Assembly (NCBI GenBank): GCA_014155875.1
Contig: JACEFZ010024504.1
Span: 882,001-946,000, forward strand
DNA length: 64,000 nucleotides
Source: Cepaea nemoralis
Lineage: Eukaryota; Mollusca; Gastropoda; Stylommatophora; Helicidae
Direction of reading: 5' to 3'
Part shown: one piece after another, positions 1-12,107 of the stretch
How positions within the stretch are numbered: position 1 is the stretch's first letter
How the letters are laid out: every line of letters starts with the position of its first letter
Made by a program: the position numbers and the translations under genes
Notes under the pieces: model-generated
Told to the model about the DNA's origin: nothing
Databases searched by the model: none
The model's input: the letters and a program-made list of their open reading frames with translations, nothing else

Positions 1-330
1 CAGATCTTTGTATCTTGTATTTATTAGCTTTAGATTATCAAGTACATTCGGTAGTTTTCCATCACTTTCAAAACAGTTCCGGCTGCTTACCACCTTTAAC
101 ATCTGAAGCCTGATGCCAGGCTGAACTAAATCCTGACTTCAAAATCAACAATCAGATCGATCTACAGCCAACAGCTGTGCTATATGCACTATTGAAGGAG
201 GACCCACATCTTGTTACTTTGCTCAGTAGGTTTTGCCCTTGGTGGTTGCCCCTGGAACTATGGAGTTTGTATGATGCTTTCGGCAGGCCACTCAGTTTAA
301 AGATTGAGTTGAGTCAAGAACTGACATCAC
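1..330. other. No recognisable feature
   Basis: I see no gene, repeat or conserved motif in this stretch. Short open frames here have no recognisable product. It may be further decayed sequence of the LINE that follows. Confidence 0.4.
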
Positions 331-645
331 AGCATCGGGACACTCTCATCTTCAATAGCCAGCGAAGAATGCCAATATTTTTGGTACCAGCAGAAGTCTG
401 ATTATGTGTCCATATGACCTTTCCTCAGAGATTTTGAGTGTCGGCCAGATCCTCTGGTCACTCCCTGCAGCACCAATCTTTCCAAGCAGTGATGACCTAC
501 CCATTCTTCTAAAGTAACTCATGATTCCAAAGGGCCCCGACCACATCTGTCTTATCATGTACCAATACCCCACCAAGTGGTGCAGACCCAGCCTTTTTCC
601 CTACCACACCAGCATGTCCCAGGAGAAAAATCAAACAGAAGCTCT
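331..645 (-). mobile_element. 3' end of an RNase H-bearing LINE, target of the Gypsy insertion
   Basis: The stretch aligns by eye with the minus-strand LINE at 22386-22770. It shares the end with 'cacagcat', the segment 'cagccagcgaag', the 'gagtgtcggccaga' block and the 'catgtccc..ggagaaaaat' block, which in the better copy encodes the RNase H motif SPGHADVLGNEQADRLA. It is heavily mutated and not coding. The LTR element at 646 interrupts it, and GCTCT at 641-645 is the left copy of that element's target duplication. Whether the LINE resumes after 7718 is uncertain; only weak similarity is visible there. Confidence 0.6.
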
Positions 646-2110
<1,465 letters not shown>

Positions 2111-2414
2111 TTAATGGGGACTCGCGCGTGATGGTGACATTACATTAATGATGGTGACATTACATTAATGAGGGTAAAGCCGGAATGGTAAGGATCCAGC
2201 TAGGGTGAATATTGATAGGTGTTATGACACATATAATCCCTGTTCACACTTTACAAGTCTACATAGGTCTTTCGTCCTAGTTCTACTCTTGTCATTGAAA
2301 GATTGTTTTGTGGTGTACTGTGTGGTGTCATATATAGATTAGTTTTAAATATTGAATATCTATATATTGCTTTGGGGACTTTACACTCAACCTGCTGACT
2401 CACCTTCTCTAAAT
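2111..2414 (+). promoter_or_regulatory. Leader of the Gypsy element
   Basis: This is untranslated sequence between the 5' LTR and the gag start. The primer-binding site should lie at its left edge (about 2111-2130), but I cannot assign the tRNA. A perfect 20-bp tandem duplication (unit starting gatggtgaca) occupies 2130-2169. Confidence 0.5.
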
Positions 2415-4319
2415 ATGGCCACTCCCAAACTAGATATGGCAGAACTGAGGGCAAGGGGTAAAGGAATGGGCTTGTCTGGTCCTGCACTATCAGAGTTTAT
2501 CATTCATTGGCACCTTTCCGTCTTGACAGACGATAGTTTGGTACATTGTGCTTCAAAAAGGCTTAATAACTACGATCCATGACGGTGGCGAGTGTGGCTG
2601 GTAAGGCCAATTCTTGCTGCAAATGTTTGCCCACAGTAGGTGCATGTGAAAACATGGTCACTTCCACCATTTCGCACCATCTTACGGCTCTCACGCTCTG
2701 TGTGTGCTTTATCTGCAATCATTTTCTCCTTTGTCTTTATTCCATTTCTGATAGTTGCCCTCCATGCATCACGTTCAGCGGCGACGTGCTCCCAATGTGC
2801 ATTATCAATGCCTGTATCAATCATGTCCCGCTTACACACATCTTTGTATCGTAGTAGAGGCCGACCCTGAGATCTCCTACCCGTCTGTAATTCACCAAAA
2901 AAGATGTCCTTTGGTATTCTACCATCATCCATCCTCCTAATGTGTCCTATCCATCTAAGTCTACGAAGACTGAGCATGGAATACACCGTCACACAACCTA
3001 ATCTTTCCAATACTTCAGTATTTGTGATTTTGTCTTGCCACTTAATACCAAGTATTCTTCGCAGACACCGCATATGAAAGCTGTTTAAACGTTTCTCTTG
3101 GCGTGAGTAAGTTGTCCAGGTTTCACTGCCATAAAGAAGAGTACTAAGGACACAGGCTTGGTAGACGAGGACTTTTGTTTTGGCAGTAAGCTTCCTGCTC
3201 TCCCAGACTCTTTTTGCTAACATGTTCATTGTTGTTGCTGCCTTGCCAATCCTGATGTTGATTTCCTGATCGAGGGATAATTTGCTATTTACCTCTGATC
3301 CTAGATATGTAAAATGGTCTACTATCTCCAGTTCGGCGTCGTCAATAAAGATTGATGGTACATCATGTGCATCTTGTGACATAATCTGTGTCTTCTTTTT
3401 GTTAATTGTTAAACCAAATTCAGAACAAGCATTGGAGAATGATGATAGTAGATGTAATTCTTCCTCAGAGTTTATACAGGGGGTGGAAAGAGATTTCCGT
3501 CAAGCAGACAGAGAAGATCGAAAGGCCGAGTTGGAGCTAAAAAAGATGGAGTTGGAGACCAAAATAATAGAGGCTGAGCAAGCCACTAAAAAGTTGGAAC
3601 TCGAAGCTGAGCAAGCTGCTAAGAGACTCGAAGCTGAGCAAGCTTCTAAGAGACTCGAAGCTGAGCAAGCTGCTAAGAGACTCGAAGCTCAGCAAGCTGC
3701 TAAGAGATTTGAAGCTAAGCAAGAAGCTCAGAAAAGAGAGCATGAGTACCAAATGTGGGAACTTGAGCTCAAGGCACAATGTAAGGGAGAAACTGATGGG
3801 GCAGTAGGAGGATCCTCTCCCCATGGTTTACCCACCATGAGTGGACATAGTTACCATGCCATGAAGTTTCCTTTGGCTGTCTATGAAGAAGACTAAGAAA
3901 AAATAGACCAGTACTTACAACGCTTGGAAGCAATGTCTGTCGCTATGGGTCTAGATTGAGACAAATGGAATCTTAAATTGTCCCAGGGATTACGTGCAAT
4001 GGGTTACGAGGTTTTCTCCCGCCTACCGCTAGGACACGAGAACAACTACGACGAGTTGAAAACAGCTTTACTTAAACACTATGAGGTTACGTCACATACA
4101 TATCGGAAGAAGTTTCGATCAGGGAAACGAGAGCCGGGAGAGTTATTCGCCACCTACAGTATGTGTCTGAAATCCTACCTCCAAAAATGGATGGATTTGG
4201 CTGGGTTCACGCATGACTATGAGAGTCTGGAAGAGCTCATGATAGTCGACCAGATGCGAAAGCAAATTGTCGGAATCTCTCAAGACATTCTTGGGAGAAC
4301 AAGGGACGGAACGGATTGA
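2415..4319 (+). pseudogene. gag (coiled coil plus SCAN-like capsid), broken
   Basis: The frame opens at ATG 2415 (MATPKLDMAELRARGKG). It is interrupted by the LINE at 2501-3470 and resumes in the same frame at about 3476. A Lys/Glu/Ala-rich coiled coil with an 8-residue repeat (EAEQAAKRL-like) covers 3500-3760. In-frame stops lie at 3894 (TAA) and 3957 (TGA). From 3978 to 4319 comes the capsid segment with SYLQKWMDLAG and ESLEELMIVDQ, which resembles the SCAN/Gmr1 capsid region. The frame is lost near 4260-4290 and continues one frame over in the following piece. Gag would package element RNA in the cytoplasm; this copy is inactive. Confidence 0.8.
2501..3470 (-). mobile_element. 5'-truncated zinc-finger LINE nested in gag (family Z1)
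   Basis: This is the 3' end of a LINE inserted antisense to gag. A continuous 270-codon frame (3382 down to 2570) encodes the region after the RT catalytic core: IFIDDAELEIVDHFTYLGS, then RCLRRILGIKWQ, RWIGHIRRMDDG, and a C-terminal C2H2 finger of spacing C-x2-C-x12-H-x4-H (FTCTYCGQTF...H). The 3' tail is CATTCATTGG on the plus strand, that is a short AATG repeat. Flanks share tcagagtttat (2490-2500 and 3465-3475), so the duplication is 5-11 bp depending on how much is microhomology with the LINE itself. Relatives lie at 53252-55334 and 57319-58158. Confidence 0.88.
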
Positions 4320-4938
4320 AGTCGTGAATAAGTTGGCTGAAAGATTCGTTGAAGTCCATGGGGAAGCAGGAGAAACCTGTACACCAACCACCAAAGGTCA
4401 GGAGAAACATGACCGAAAGAAATACAAAGGCTCAGAAACTAAGAAAGTGGAACCTTATGCAAACACTTCAGAGAAGAGTCCAGAGAAGACGAAGGATGGG
4501 AGACAGAGTCCACTGAACTCTCCACCGAAACGACAGTGGTCTGAGAAGTGGTGTTCGATCTGCAAGTCGCCCTCTCACAACACGAAAGACTGCAAATCGA
4601 AAAAGAAAAGCTCTCACTTCGCTGCCTGCCTCGTGGCTCCAAGGGCGGTTGCCACCGAAAAGGTCGAGGTCGTCGAAGGAACTCTGGACCAAGAGAGGCC
4701 ACCTGTGGTCGAACTGATTGAAGTCAACAGCCAGCAAGTTAACTGTCTCTATGACACTGGCTTAGATGGAGAAGCCGTGATTGATGCCAGCCGGGTACGC
4801 CCAGAGCAACTCACAGGGGAGACCATTGAGATACAGCTGACCATGAGAAGTGCTGTTGCCATGACGTTGCCAATCGCCAAGGTGGAGATTAAGTCCAGGT
4901 ACGTCACAGGGCATTATTCCAGCAGCTGTATTATCTGA
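4267..4938 (+). pseudogene. Gypsy capsid end, nucleocapsid zinc knuckle and protease
   Basis: This 223-codon frame continues gag-pol of the Gypsy element in another frame. It starts with the end of the SCAN-like capsid (LGEQGTERIEVVNKLAERF). A basic linker follows, then a CCHC knuckle CSICKSPSHNTKDC (about 4554-4595) of spacing C-x2-C-x4-H-x4-C. An aspartic protease active site, CLYDTGLDGEAVID, lies at about 4744-4785. The protease flap and C-terminal segment run on past 4938 in another frame, with PMILGTKYV at 4951-4977. The protease would cut Gag-Pol in the particle. Frameshifts at both ends make it a pseudogene. Confidence 0.82.
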
Positions 4939-4951
4939 TCCCCTGTTTCCC

Positions 4952-5640
4952 ATGATCCTTGGTACTAAATACGTGTTTCTGGGAGTGCCCAAACAACCCG
5001 CCCACCTGGGAGCAGCCATTGTATCCCAAGCGAAGAAAGAAGAGGCAGACACACTAAGCACCAACCCTGTGCCAGGGGAATTGCATAATGCCCAGAGGAA
5101 GGACACAATGTTGCGTCCTTGCAACAAGAAGCTGCAAAAATGTGCTGACCCACCAAAACGAGGGCAGTACTTTCTGAGGAATCAGCTGCTCTATTGGAGA
5201 GCCGGAAGGGGAGAAAAACTGCACGAGCAGTTGGTGGTCCCAGAGACCCACCGTCCCCACATTCTTCAGAGCGGGCACACCATATCCGGTAGTCAGATAT
5301 CCGGGAATTGAATTATGGGTGTCAGAGAGACGCTGCAGCAGATTTCCTGCCATTATTGCTGGCCAGGAATGACCGGTGATGTACGCCGGTTAGTTAATTC
5401 TTGCCCAGAGTGCCAGAAGGCACCACCCAAAATTGGACGAAGAGTAAAGTAGCTCTTAAGGCAGGAGACAAAGTGTAGTGTGGAGTCCAGCAGAGACCAA
5501 TATACTCTAAGTAGGATGGCAAGGACCTTATCCTGTGGTAAAGGTTGTGTCCAAGACCACCTACGAAATCCAGATCGAGGAAGAACTGAAAAGTCTCCCT
5601 AGGCATCTCCTTCAGAAATATGAGGAGAGATCCGATGTCA
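4952..5640 (+). pseudogene. Gypsy integrase, zinc-binding and C-terminal parts only
   Basis: The frame 4952-5311 runs from the protease end straight into an integrase leader (NAQRKDTMLRPCNKKLQ). The zinc-binding domain follows: RNQLLYWRAG, PETHRPHILQSGH, a TGA stop at 5309, then CWPGMTGDVRRLVNSCPECQ at about 5354-5415, giving the H/H and C-x2-C ligands. The DDE catalytic core is absent; the sequence jumps at about 5425-5455. From 5517 the C-terminal domain appears as WQGPYPVVKVVSKTTYEIQ followed by LPRHLLQKYEE (to about 5625). No RT lies between protease and integrase, which is the main support for the Gmr1-type order. Confidence 0.78.
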
Positions 5641-6159
5641 AATCTTCTCACCATATGGTGATGGCAGCCATTGAGAAAAAGGTTACAGGTCCAGACAGAG
5701 ACCAGCGATCCCAAGTACTACATAGGAGGATCTATGGAAACATACGGGGTAGGTCCAATTTTCCAGCCGAAGATAGGGGGGAAATCACACGTCAGGGAGA
5801 GGCCCGTAGTGAGAAATTCGCTAGTAGCCCAGTTCTGAAGGGGTGCGTAACGTCGGGAACGATGCGAGATACCCAGGACTCCAACCGACAATTGGCTGAC
5901 CAGATCCATTATCGACTGAGATGGTCCTGGAAGCAAAAATCCAGGGGTTTTGGGGAAGACGATTCTGTCCATCGAGGACGATACCGCAAATCCCAGGATG
6001 CAAAGCTTGGGGAAACTAAGCGAGTATGGCAACACTGTTACAGTCATGATGGAACGATCCATCTGTATTGTGAGCCGTCGCTTACGCAAGTCGGAAGTTG
6101 GCCGACCGAACGTACAGGGCCAACACTAGTGTCTGTCATGACTAGGATATAGGCTGTCA
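5641..6159 (+). other. Gypsy interior where RT would be expected; no motif seen
   Basis: An open frame runs across much of this stretch (from 5535 to 6152), but I see no reverse transcriptase motif, in particular no YxDD box. By position it should hold RT in a Gmr1-order element. The RT seems to have been deleted or scrambled. Confidence 0.45.
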
Positions 6160-6347
6160 GTGAGATCGCCTAATTGATGGGGAGGTAATACCTTTGAGGG
6201 TACAGGCAGACCATCAACATTTGATGTGTTGGACAACACCTCCCAGAAACTGAACAGGCGCTTAATGCGTAAGTTGTTGTAGATCATCTGGATCAAACCT
6301 CCAGTGAGCAAGAGTCAACGTGGTCAACTCTCTTAAGAGGGGGCCTA
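6160..6347 (+). pseudogene. Gypsy RNase H remnant next to the 3' LTR
   Basis: Around 6200-6226 the frame reads VQADHQHLM. After a one-step frame change, 6229-6273 reads LDNTSQKLNRRLMRK. Together they resemble the RNase H signature of Gypsy elements, roughly T-D-H-x-P-L followed by R-L-x-R-W. The match is short and frameshifted, so the call rests on pattern and position. Its place downstream of the integrase C-terminus and directly before the 3' LTR is what makes it informative. Confidence 0.55.
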
Positions 6348-7713
6348 TGTCACGGAACCACTGGAGATGTCGATCAGATTGATGGAGTGCCAGAGACAGT
6401 CGTTTCTGGGCCGCCAAAAATCTTTGTTGCTGAGAAGGATTTCCCAGATCAAACGCCGGCCAAAAGTCTGTGAGCACAGGGGAACATTTCCCTGATCAAA
6501 AAGGGAGCGTCGGCAGCAGTAGGCTGATGCACTGCTTAAACTAGGTTAAGTGGTATATTGTTTAACTCAGCAGGTTAACGCCAATGTCATGGGATGATAT
6601 TCAGTGAGATTGAGGGTGGTTGGAGGAATAACGGAGATGTCGGGGGTAGGATCTTCCGGTAGGGTGTCTACTGGGGTTTCTTCGCTTTCCTTTCTTACCA
6701 CGCCTCAGGCCAATGTGATGAACTCCTCTGCCTTATGCCAGAGTTTAGTTCTAGGTTGATCAGGATATAAATATCTGAGTACGGCCTTCGGCCTACACTC
6801 AGATAGAGTAAGTCTGAATCGGGTTTCTCTCACCGGGTGTTCTCTTTCTGACAGGTTCTACTGGGTCTGAGAACCTAAGGACAACTAAGAGAGGTGGACA
6901 AGGGCAGTTACACAGAGTGCAGTTTTGCTAAATGGCCTCTGCAATTAGACACCGTTCCACAAATCATAGTCTCATCTAGGCCAAGAGTGTTTATCATAAA
7001 AACAACAGGCTAGTTTGCCAGTGGTTGAGTGCCCAAAACAGCTGATTTTTAAAGAACTGAATACACCTTCATGGACCAGGACAGTAGTATGTAGAGAGGT
7101 TGAACATTAATAGAGACACATTCAATAACATTGTCCAATGAGACATAATTTTTTTAGATTGTGTGAGATATGAGAAAGTGTTCGTAGGTCACCGGATTCT
7201 TATATTGACTTATCAGGTACATCGTGTGTTCCAAACTTATGGACTTTATTATACCATATTCAATATGAGTAACCAGGCACCCAGACTATCCACGACCGAC
7301 TAGAAGAAGTCGACCCCAGGACGGAGAGACGCTTCATTTGGTGAGGTCCTTCTGACTTGCTGTGTTGTGTTGTGGTATGGCTGGACACTATGATGAAAGA
7401 GCCTGAACTAACTGGTCTCATCTCGCATACACAATAGACTATATACTAGAGACGTTCTATACACATACATTGCACACACCTGACACTTTTCTTTATTAAA
7501 TTATTGTTTCATTTGTTAGAAGCCAGAATTGTGTGGGTATGTTCTGGAGGAATATGAAGAGGGGTATTGTCCCGTGGTAAGGAGAGAGAGATAGTGATCC
7601 AAAGACTGAAGAGGTTGTGTTGACAGGGTCAATCAGAGGATCCCAAGGCTGATGATATAGAATTAAAAGAGTGTGTTTGTTGATTCCTCTCACCCCAGGG
7701 ACAACTGGCGACA
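6348..7713 (+). repeat. 3' LTR of the Gypsy element
   Basis: A 1366-bp direct repeat of 646-2110. It ends ACA at 7711-7713 and is followed by the target duplication GCTCT (7714-7718). Open frames starting MLTDFWQAFDL-like occur in both LTRs on the minus strand and are chance frames of the repeat. Confidence 0.88.
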
Positions 7714-8094
7714 GCTCTCTACTTTTGACTAACTTTGCCCAAGGTTTCATGCAGTGTGTGAGAATTGCAATTACAGACTGTTGTAATTACGCTGTAGAAT
7801 TTGAATTATGCAAATGTGTAGTTCTTAGGTGTAACTGCTGTGGTCGTAATGACGCAATGGTGTTCATACTTTATTACAGAATTGAAACAAGAAAATTGAG
7901 GTGTAGGTTTATTCCTTCCTGTGTTAAGAAATGAGAGAGATATTCTGAAATCACTGAGGCTTTTCATCGCACCAAGATGCATATATTGATGACTGCACTG
8001 GAAAAGCCTGTGTCAAGAGCTCTCTCTCTCTCTCTCTCTCTCTCTGATACAGGCGTGAGACCTAGATTACTTGCGTCCAGCAAGAGAAATGACT
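7714..8094. other. Unassigned, with a short (CT)n
   Basis: No gene is visible. A (CT)n run of about 13 units lies at 8020-8046. The left edge may continue the LINE that the Gypsy element hit, but the similarity is weak. Confidence 0.4.
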
Positions 8095-8475
8095 AACATC
8101 ATCCACTTACGATGCCTGTGTTTTATGTTTGGCTTCTCTTGGATGATAGAGTAACAAATGCTAAAGTTCTTTCACATATTGGTCTAAACGACTATGCACA
8201 TGTTTCTTAGAATACAATGGCTTGGTCATGTATACCGCATACCAGATGGATGTATTCCAAAGGAAATTCTCATGGGCAGTGGTAAATAGCAACAGAAAAA
8301 AAAGGATGCCCAGAGTTACGAATCACAGATTTATACAAACAAGACATACAATTGTTGGAGGTACACATCACAACATGAGAAGAAAAGCTTCAGACCATAA
8401 CAATTACCAAAGAGCAGCTCTCAATGGCCTACAGCTGTACAAAATATTACTTTTACATAACAACATGGCTAAGTA
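8095..8475 (+). mobile_element. LINE C-terminal fragment, decayed
   Basis: Translation gives RIQWLGHVYRIPDGCIPKEI, the post-RT segment typical of endonuclease/RT LINEs (compare RWIGHIRRMDDGRIPKDIFF at about 2900). Upstream, shifting frames around 8110-8210 give pieces like HLRCLCF and VLSHIGLN-like sequence, matching the block before that motif. Frames are broken by small indels. It is too damaged to place in a family. Confidence 0.6.
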
Positions 8476-9347
8476 ATAAAAATTCACAAAATGATTTTAT
8501 TTATTATTTATGAGTGCTAAAGTGCAGTCTGCCATTTGTATATAATTTAAATATTATGAGTGGACAGCTAACAAAAACCATGAAGAAATTGAAAGTTTCA
8601 GTCTTTATCAGTGTACAGCTAACAAACACAATATGAGGCACGCAAAATAGAATAGCAAATGTGTTGTTGACATATAAAAATTGATTCACTAATAACACAA
8701 TCCTACAAAAAAAATTGTGTGTGTGTGTACCAAACATTTTACATCTGATTTTGCATTAATGAGGCCTGCTAAATCCAAATATCACATTTATTTGTCTGTA
8801 GCAGTTCTAGTTTTTGAGATGCAGGCTTTTTGTAGTTAATTAATATTATTACAGTAGTTTCCATATAAGGCTCTGGGGGAAAAAAACAAACAACTATTGC
8901 TATATAGTCTCTTACAACATTTGGAATTCCAATGTTTTGGAGACAGCCCAAGAACCATTATAATGACTGTTATTTCTGTGTTGTTAATATTAGGGGAATT
9001 AATATTAAAAAATCACAAAATATGGAAACATCCAGATTTAGATTCTGCTAGACAACCTGTTCCACACAGAGATGACATACCAATTCCAACTTTCAGTCAG
9101 ATTTTGGATTCCCTGCTAGAAGGTGAGATAGCAGTGGCATGTGGAATGACAAGTGACAGTGATTTCGAAGAAGATGGTTCCCCAACATGGAGGTTAGGCA
9201 TTTAAATGGTTATGGCCTGTGGAATGTTTATGCTCGTGGCTATAGTTTGTATTCGCATTGTCCTCAAGTTGGACTGGAAGTGTATGGTTCTGTCGCCTTG
9301 CTACTGAGTTGAGTGCATGGCACGACACTATGAGCTGTGAATTTCAT
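8476..9347. other. AT-rich, unassigned
   Basis: No recognisable gene. A 102-codon frame (8897-9205) ends with an acidic segment TSDSDFEEDGSP. I do not recognise it, and with no conserved motif it may be a chance frame or part of the decayed transposon protein downstream. Confidence 0.35.
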
Positions 9348-9882
9348 GTGAAATGCTTTTATATCTGTCCACGGTTGTTTGTAGCGTGAACTGTATGTTC
9401 GGAATAATGGTGGCCGGCTTTGTCACAGAACTGACTGGTTTGCCTTATGCAGAAATGTGTGTAGCTGCTAGTGACTGCCACTTCCATCGAAAATGAACTG
9501 TAATTTTTGTGAAGGACTTTTGTGTTGGCATTCTGGTGGCGGCATTATGCACGGTGAAATGCTTTTACATCTGTCAGCGGTTTTTTGTAGTGTGAATTGC
9601 ATGTTCGGAATAATGGTGGCTGGCTGGTTTTCTAATAACTGCTGCTTACATCGACAATGAACTGTATTTTTCGTGAAGGACTTTTATGTTGGCATTTTGG
9701 TGGCAGAATTATGCACAGTGAAATGCTTTTACATCTGTCCATGGTGTTTTGCAGCATGAATTGCATGTTCGGAATAATGGTAGCCAGCTGGTTTTCTAGT
9801 GACTGCAACTTACATCGACGATGAACTGTATTTTTCATGGAGGACTTTTGTATTCGGTATTCTGGCGGCGGCATTATACGCA
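9348..9882. repeat. Three-copy tandem repeat, about 164 bp unit
   Basis: Three units each begin gtgaaatgctttta and contain 'atgttcggaataatggt' and 'catcgac/aatgaactgta'. They start at 9348 (206 bp, with about 40 extra bases), 9554 (164 bp) and 9718 (165 bp). A further partial start occurs at 9883. The units differ at scattered positions, so the array is old. Confidence 0.85.
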
Positions 9883-10019
9883 GTGTATCTGTGCAGGACT
9901 GTTGGTTTGTCGAGACTCCTGTCTGTTCCACTCTTCAAATGGGGCAGTGTGGAGCATTTTGTGTGATATTCATTGGCAAAGGAATGGAGCATAATGGGGA
10001 CGACCCGTTTCTGTGAAGT

Positions 10020-11083
10020 TGGAACTGCGACTAATGACTAGTGATTTCAAAGATAATTTTCCAGCTGCGCAACACTTCGACCAGCGTGAACTGAATGGTC
10101 TAATCCGAGATTTATATCTCTCCAAGGAATCTTCAGAACTTTTGGCTTCAAGATTGAAAGAAAAAAATTACTGACTTGAAACAAAGGTTACATTTTATCA
10201 CAGCAGAGAGCAAGGTTTTATTCCATTCTTTTGTAAAGAAAACAACTTTGTGTTTTGTACTAATGTAGGAAGTCTTGTAAATGAAATGGGTGTAAGTTAT
10301 ACACCAGATGAGTAGTGACTTTTCACTGACACTTCAAAGACGCTTGCAAGGTGTTCTCTTACACAATTTTAACAAATATGGCTCAATTCCAATTGCTCAT
10401 TCTACTATAATGAAGGAGGAGTATGCTACAATAAGTAAAGTTCTGGAAAAAATTGAAATATTTAGAACAGGGTGGTTTGTGTAGATCTTAAAATGATGAA
10501 CTTCTTGCTTGGCCAGCAAAGGGGATTCACCAAATATCAATGCTTTATATGTTTGTAGGATAGCAGGGCAAAAGATATGCACTGGACAAAAAGAAATAGT
10601 GGTCATTGAGGGATTAATTTAGAGTTGAAGAAAATATTGTCAACAAGCCTCTCATTGATCGAAAAAGAGTTATACTGCCACCATTACATATAAAGCTGCT
10701 TGGCTTGATGAAGCAATTTGTTAAGGCACTGAACAAAGATGGTACCTGTTTAAATTACTTATGCAGAAAGTTTTCGGAATTGAGCATAGGCAAACTTAAA
10801 GCTGGAATATGTTTTAGTTGTGCAACATTTTCTGGGTAACTTTAAAGCAGACAATTATTTTGAATTTGAAAACATACTGTCAAGTTTTTGTAAGCTTGGA
10901 TGCAACTTGAGCATAAAATTGCACTACCTCCATAACCATTTACATTTCTTTCCAGAGAATCTCGGCGACTTTAGGGAGAGGCAAGGTGAAAGATTTCACC
11001 AAGATATAAAAGCAATGGAAGAGAGATATCAGGGACTTTGGGATGACCACACGATGGCAGATTACTGTGGCACCCTTAATTAA
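10020..11083 (+). pseudogene. Decayed unnamed transposon-type protein
   Basis: Frame-shifted translation from about 10070 gives QHFDQRELNGLIRDLYLSKE and then KKTTLCFVL. At about 10660-10740 it gives RVILPPLHIKLLGLMKQFVK. An open frame at 10820-11083 reads QHFLGNFKADNYFEFENILS, then KLGCNLSIKLHYLHNHLHFF and ERFHQDIKAMEERYQGLWDD. I recognise this as a protein common in repeat-rich arthropod genomes, usually listed as uncharacterised. The His/Asp/Glu-rich GERFHQDI block is its most conserved part. The function is not established to my knowledge; its high copy number suggests a DNA transposon origin. Multiple stops and frameshifts make this copy dead. Confidence 0.6.
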
Positions 11084-11539
11084 GCATGACTGTCTGGGCA
11101 TATCACATTCCAGGAAGTCCTCAAAAAGAAGCTTTTTTGTTTGTTGACCACAGATTTAAAAAATGCTAGTGATAAAGTGTTTTAATACATTTTTTGTATG
11201 GTTTTATAGGAAGGCAATAAATGCACAGTACTTACATATAATATGAATGCAGATTACAGTGAAAATGCTACTGATGGCACCTAACTCTAGGTTTTTACAC
11301 AACAATTGCCCTACTAAGAAGGCCATTCTTAGTTATCTCAAAAACTATAGCTGATAGAAAAAAATCTGATTACTTTTTTGGAATCAGCAACACTTTACCC
11401 AAGAACAGCTATAACATTTAAGGCATTAAGGCACCAAAATGTGTGCAGACCAGTGTAATGATTAAGATGTATGAATAACTATACCACAGACAATTATCAA
11501 CTTAACAAAGGCAGCATATGAAGACATGAGGTGCAGAGT
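11084..11539. other. Unassigned, AT-rich
   Basis: No gene or repeat recognised. It may hold the 3' flank or terminal region of the decayed transposon upstream. Confidence 0.35.
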
Positions 11540-12107
11540 CCTAGATGCGGGAAAAACAAACAGAGACAACAGAAGTGAGAATAGGAGTGAGACAGGGATG
11601 TCTTTTGTCTCCATTATTATTCCTACAGACTATAGATTGGGTTATGATTACTGCCAGGACTGGAATTCAAAGGACTCTGATAAACCAACTGGTGATTTGA
11701 ACTTACCCGACATTGCACTCCTGTCACACGTAATCAGATGCAGGATAAAATTAAACGCACTTGATGGGAGATCACAACAAAAAGTCATATGAGAAAGACA
11801 AAGATAATGCCATTAAAACCAAGCAAATAACAACCCGATGTTTCTTAGTGAAACCTCACTTTAAGAGGTCGAATCATACACACATTTTTGTAGACAAAGA
11901 GGAACAGAGATATTAAAATAACAATACAAGAAGCAACAGAGGCTTTCATAGCACTAGGAATCTTGTGGAATTCAAAAGAAATTATACATAATACAAAACT
12001 TACTCTAATGGTAAATTAGTGCTACTGTATGGATCAGAAACACAGAGAATGACTGAAACAATGACTAATGAACTACAAACATTCATTAACTGGTCCCTGT
12101 ACAGAAT
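11540..12107 (+). mobile_element. LINE (family B) RT fragment, decayed
   Basis: In a shifted frame about 11570-11640 reads VRIGVRQGCLLSPLLFL, the RT motif B (R-Q-G-C-x-x-S-P). At about 12010-12107 it reads LLYGSETQRMTETMTNELQT then FINWSLYRM, the usual C-terminal region of an endonuclease/RT LINE. Several stops and frame changes lie between. This family differs from the RTE and Z families in the window. It is split by the RTE fragment at 12108-12772, and resumes at 12783. Its 3' end may be at 14499-14705. Confidence 0.65.

Noticed and set aside
3282..3896. Frame whose first part could be read as the gag N-terminus
   Set aside because: Codons before about 3476 are antisense LINE sequence. The true gag start is at 2415, on the other side of the insertion.
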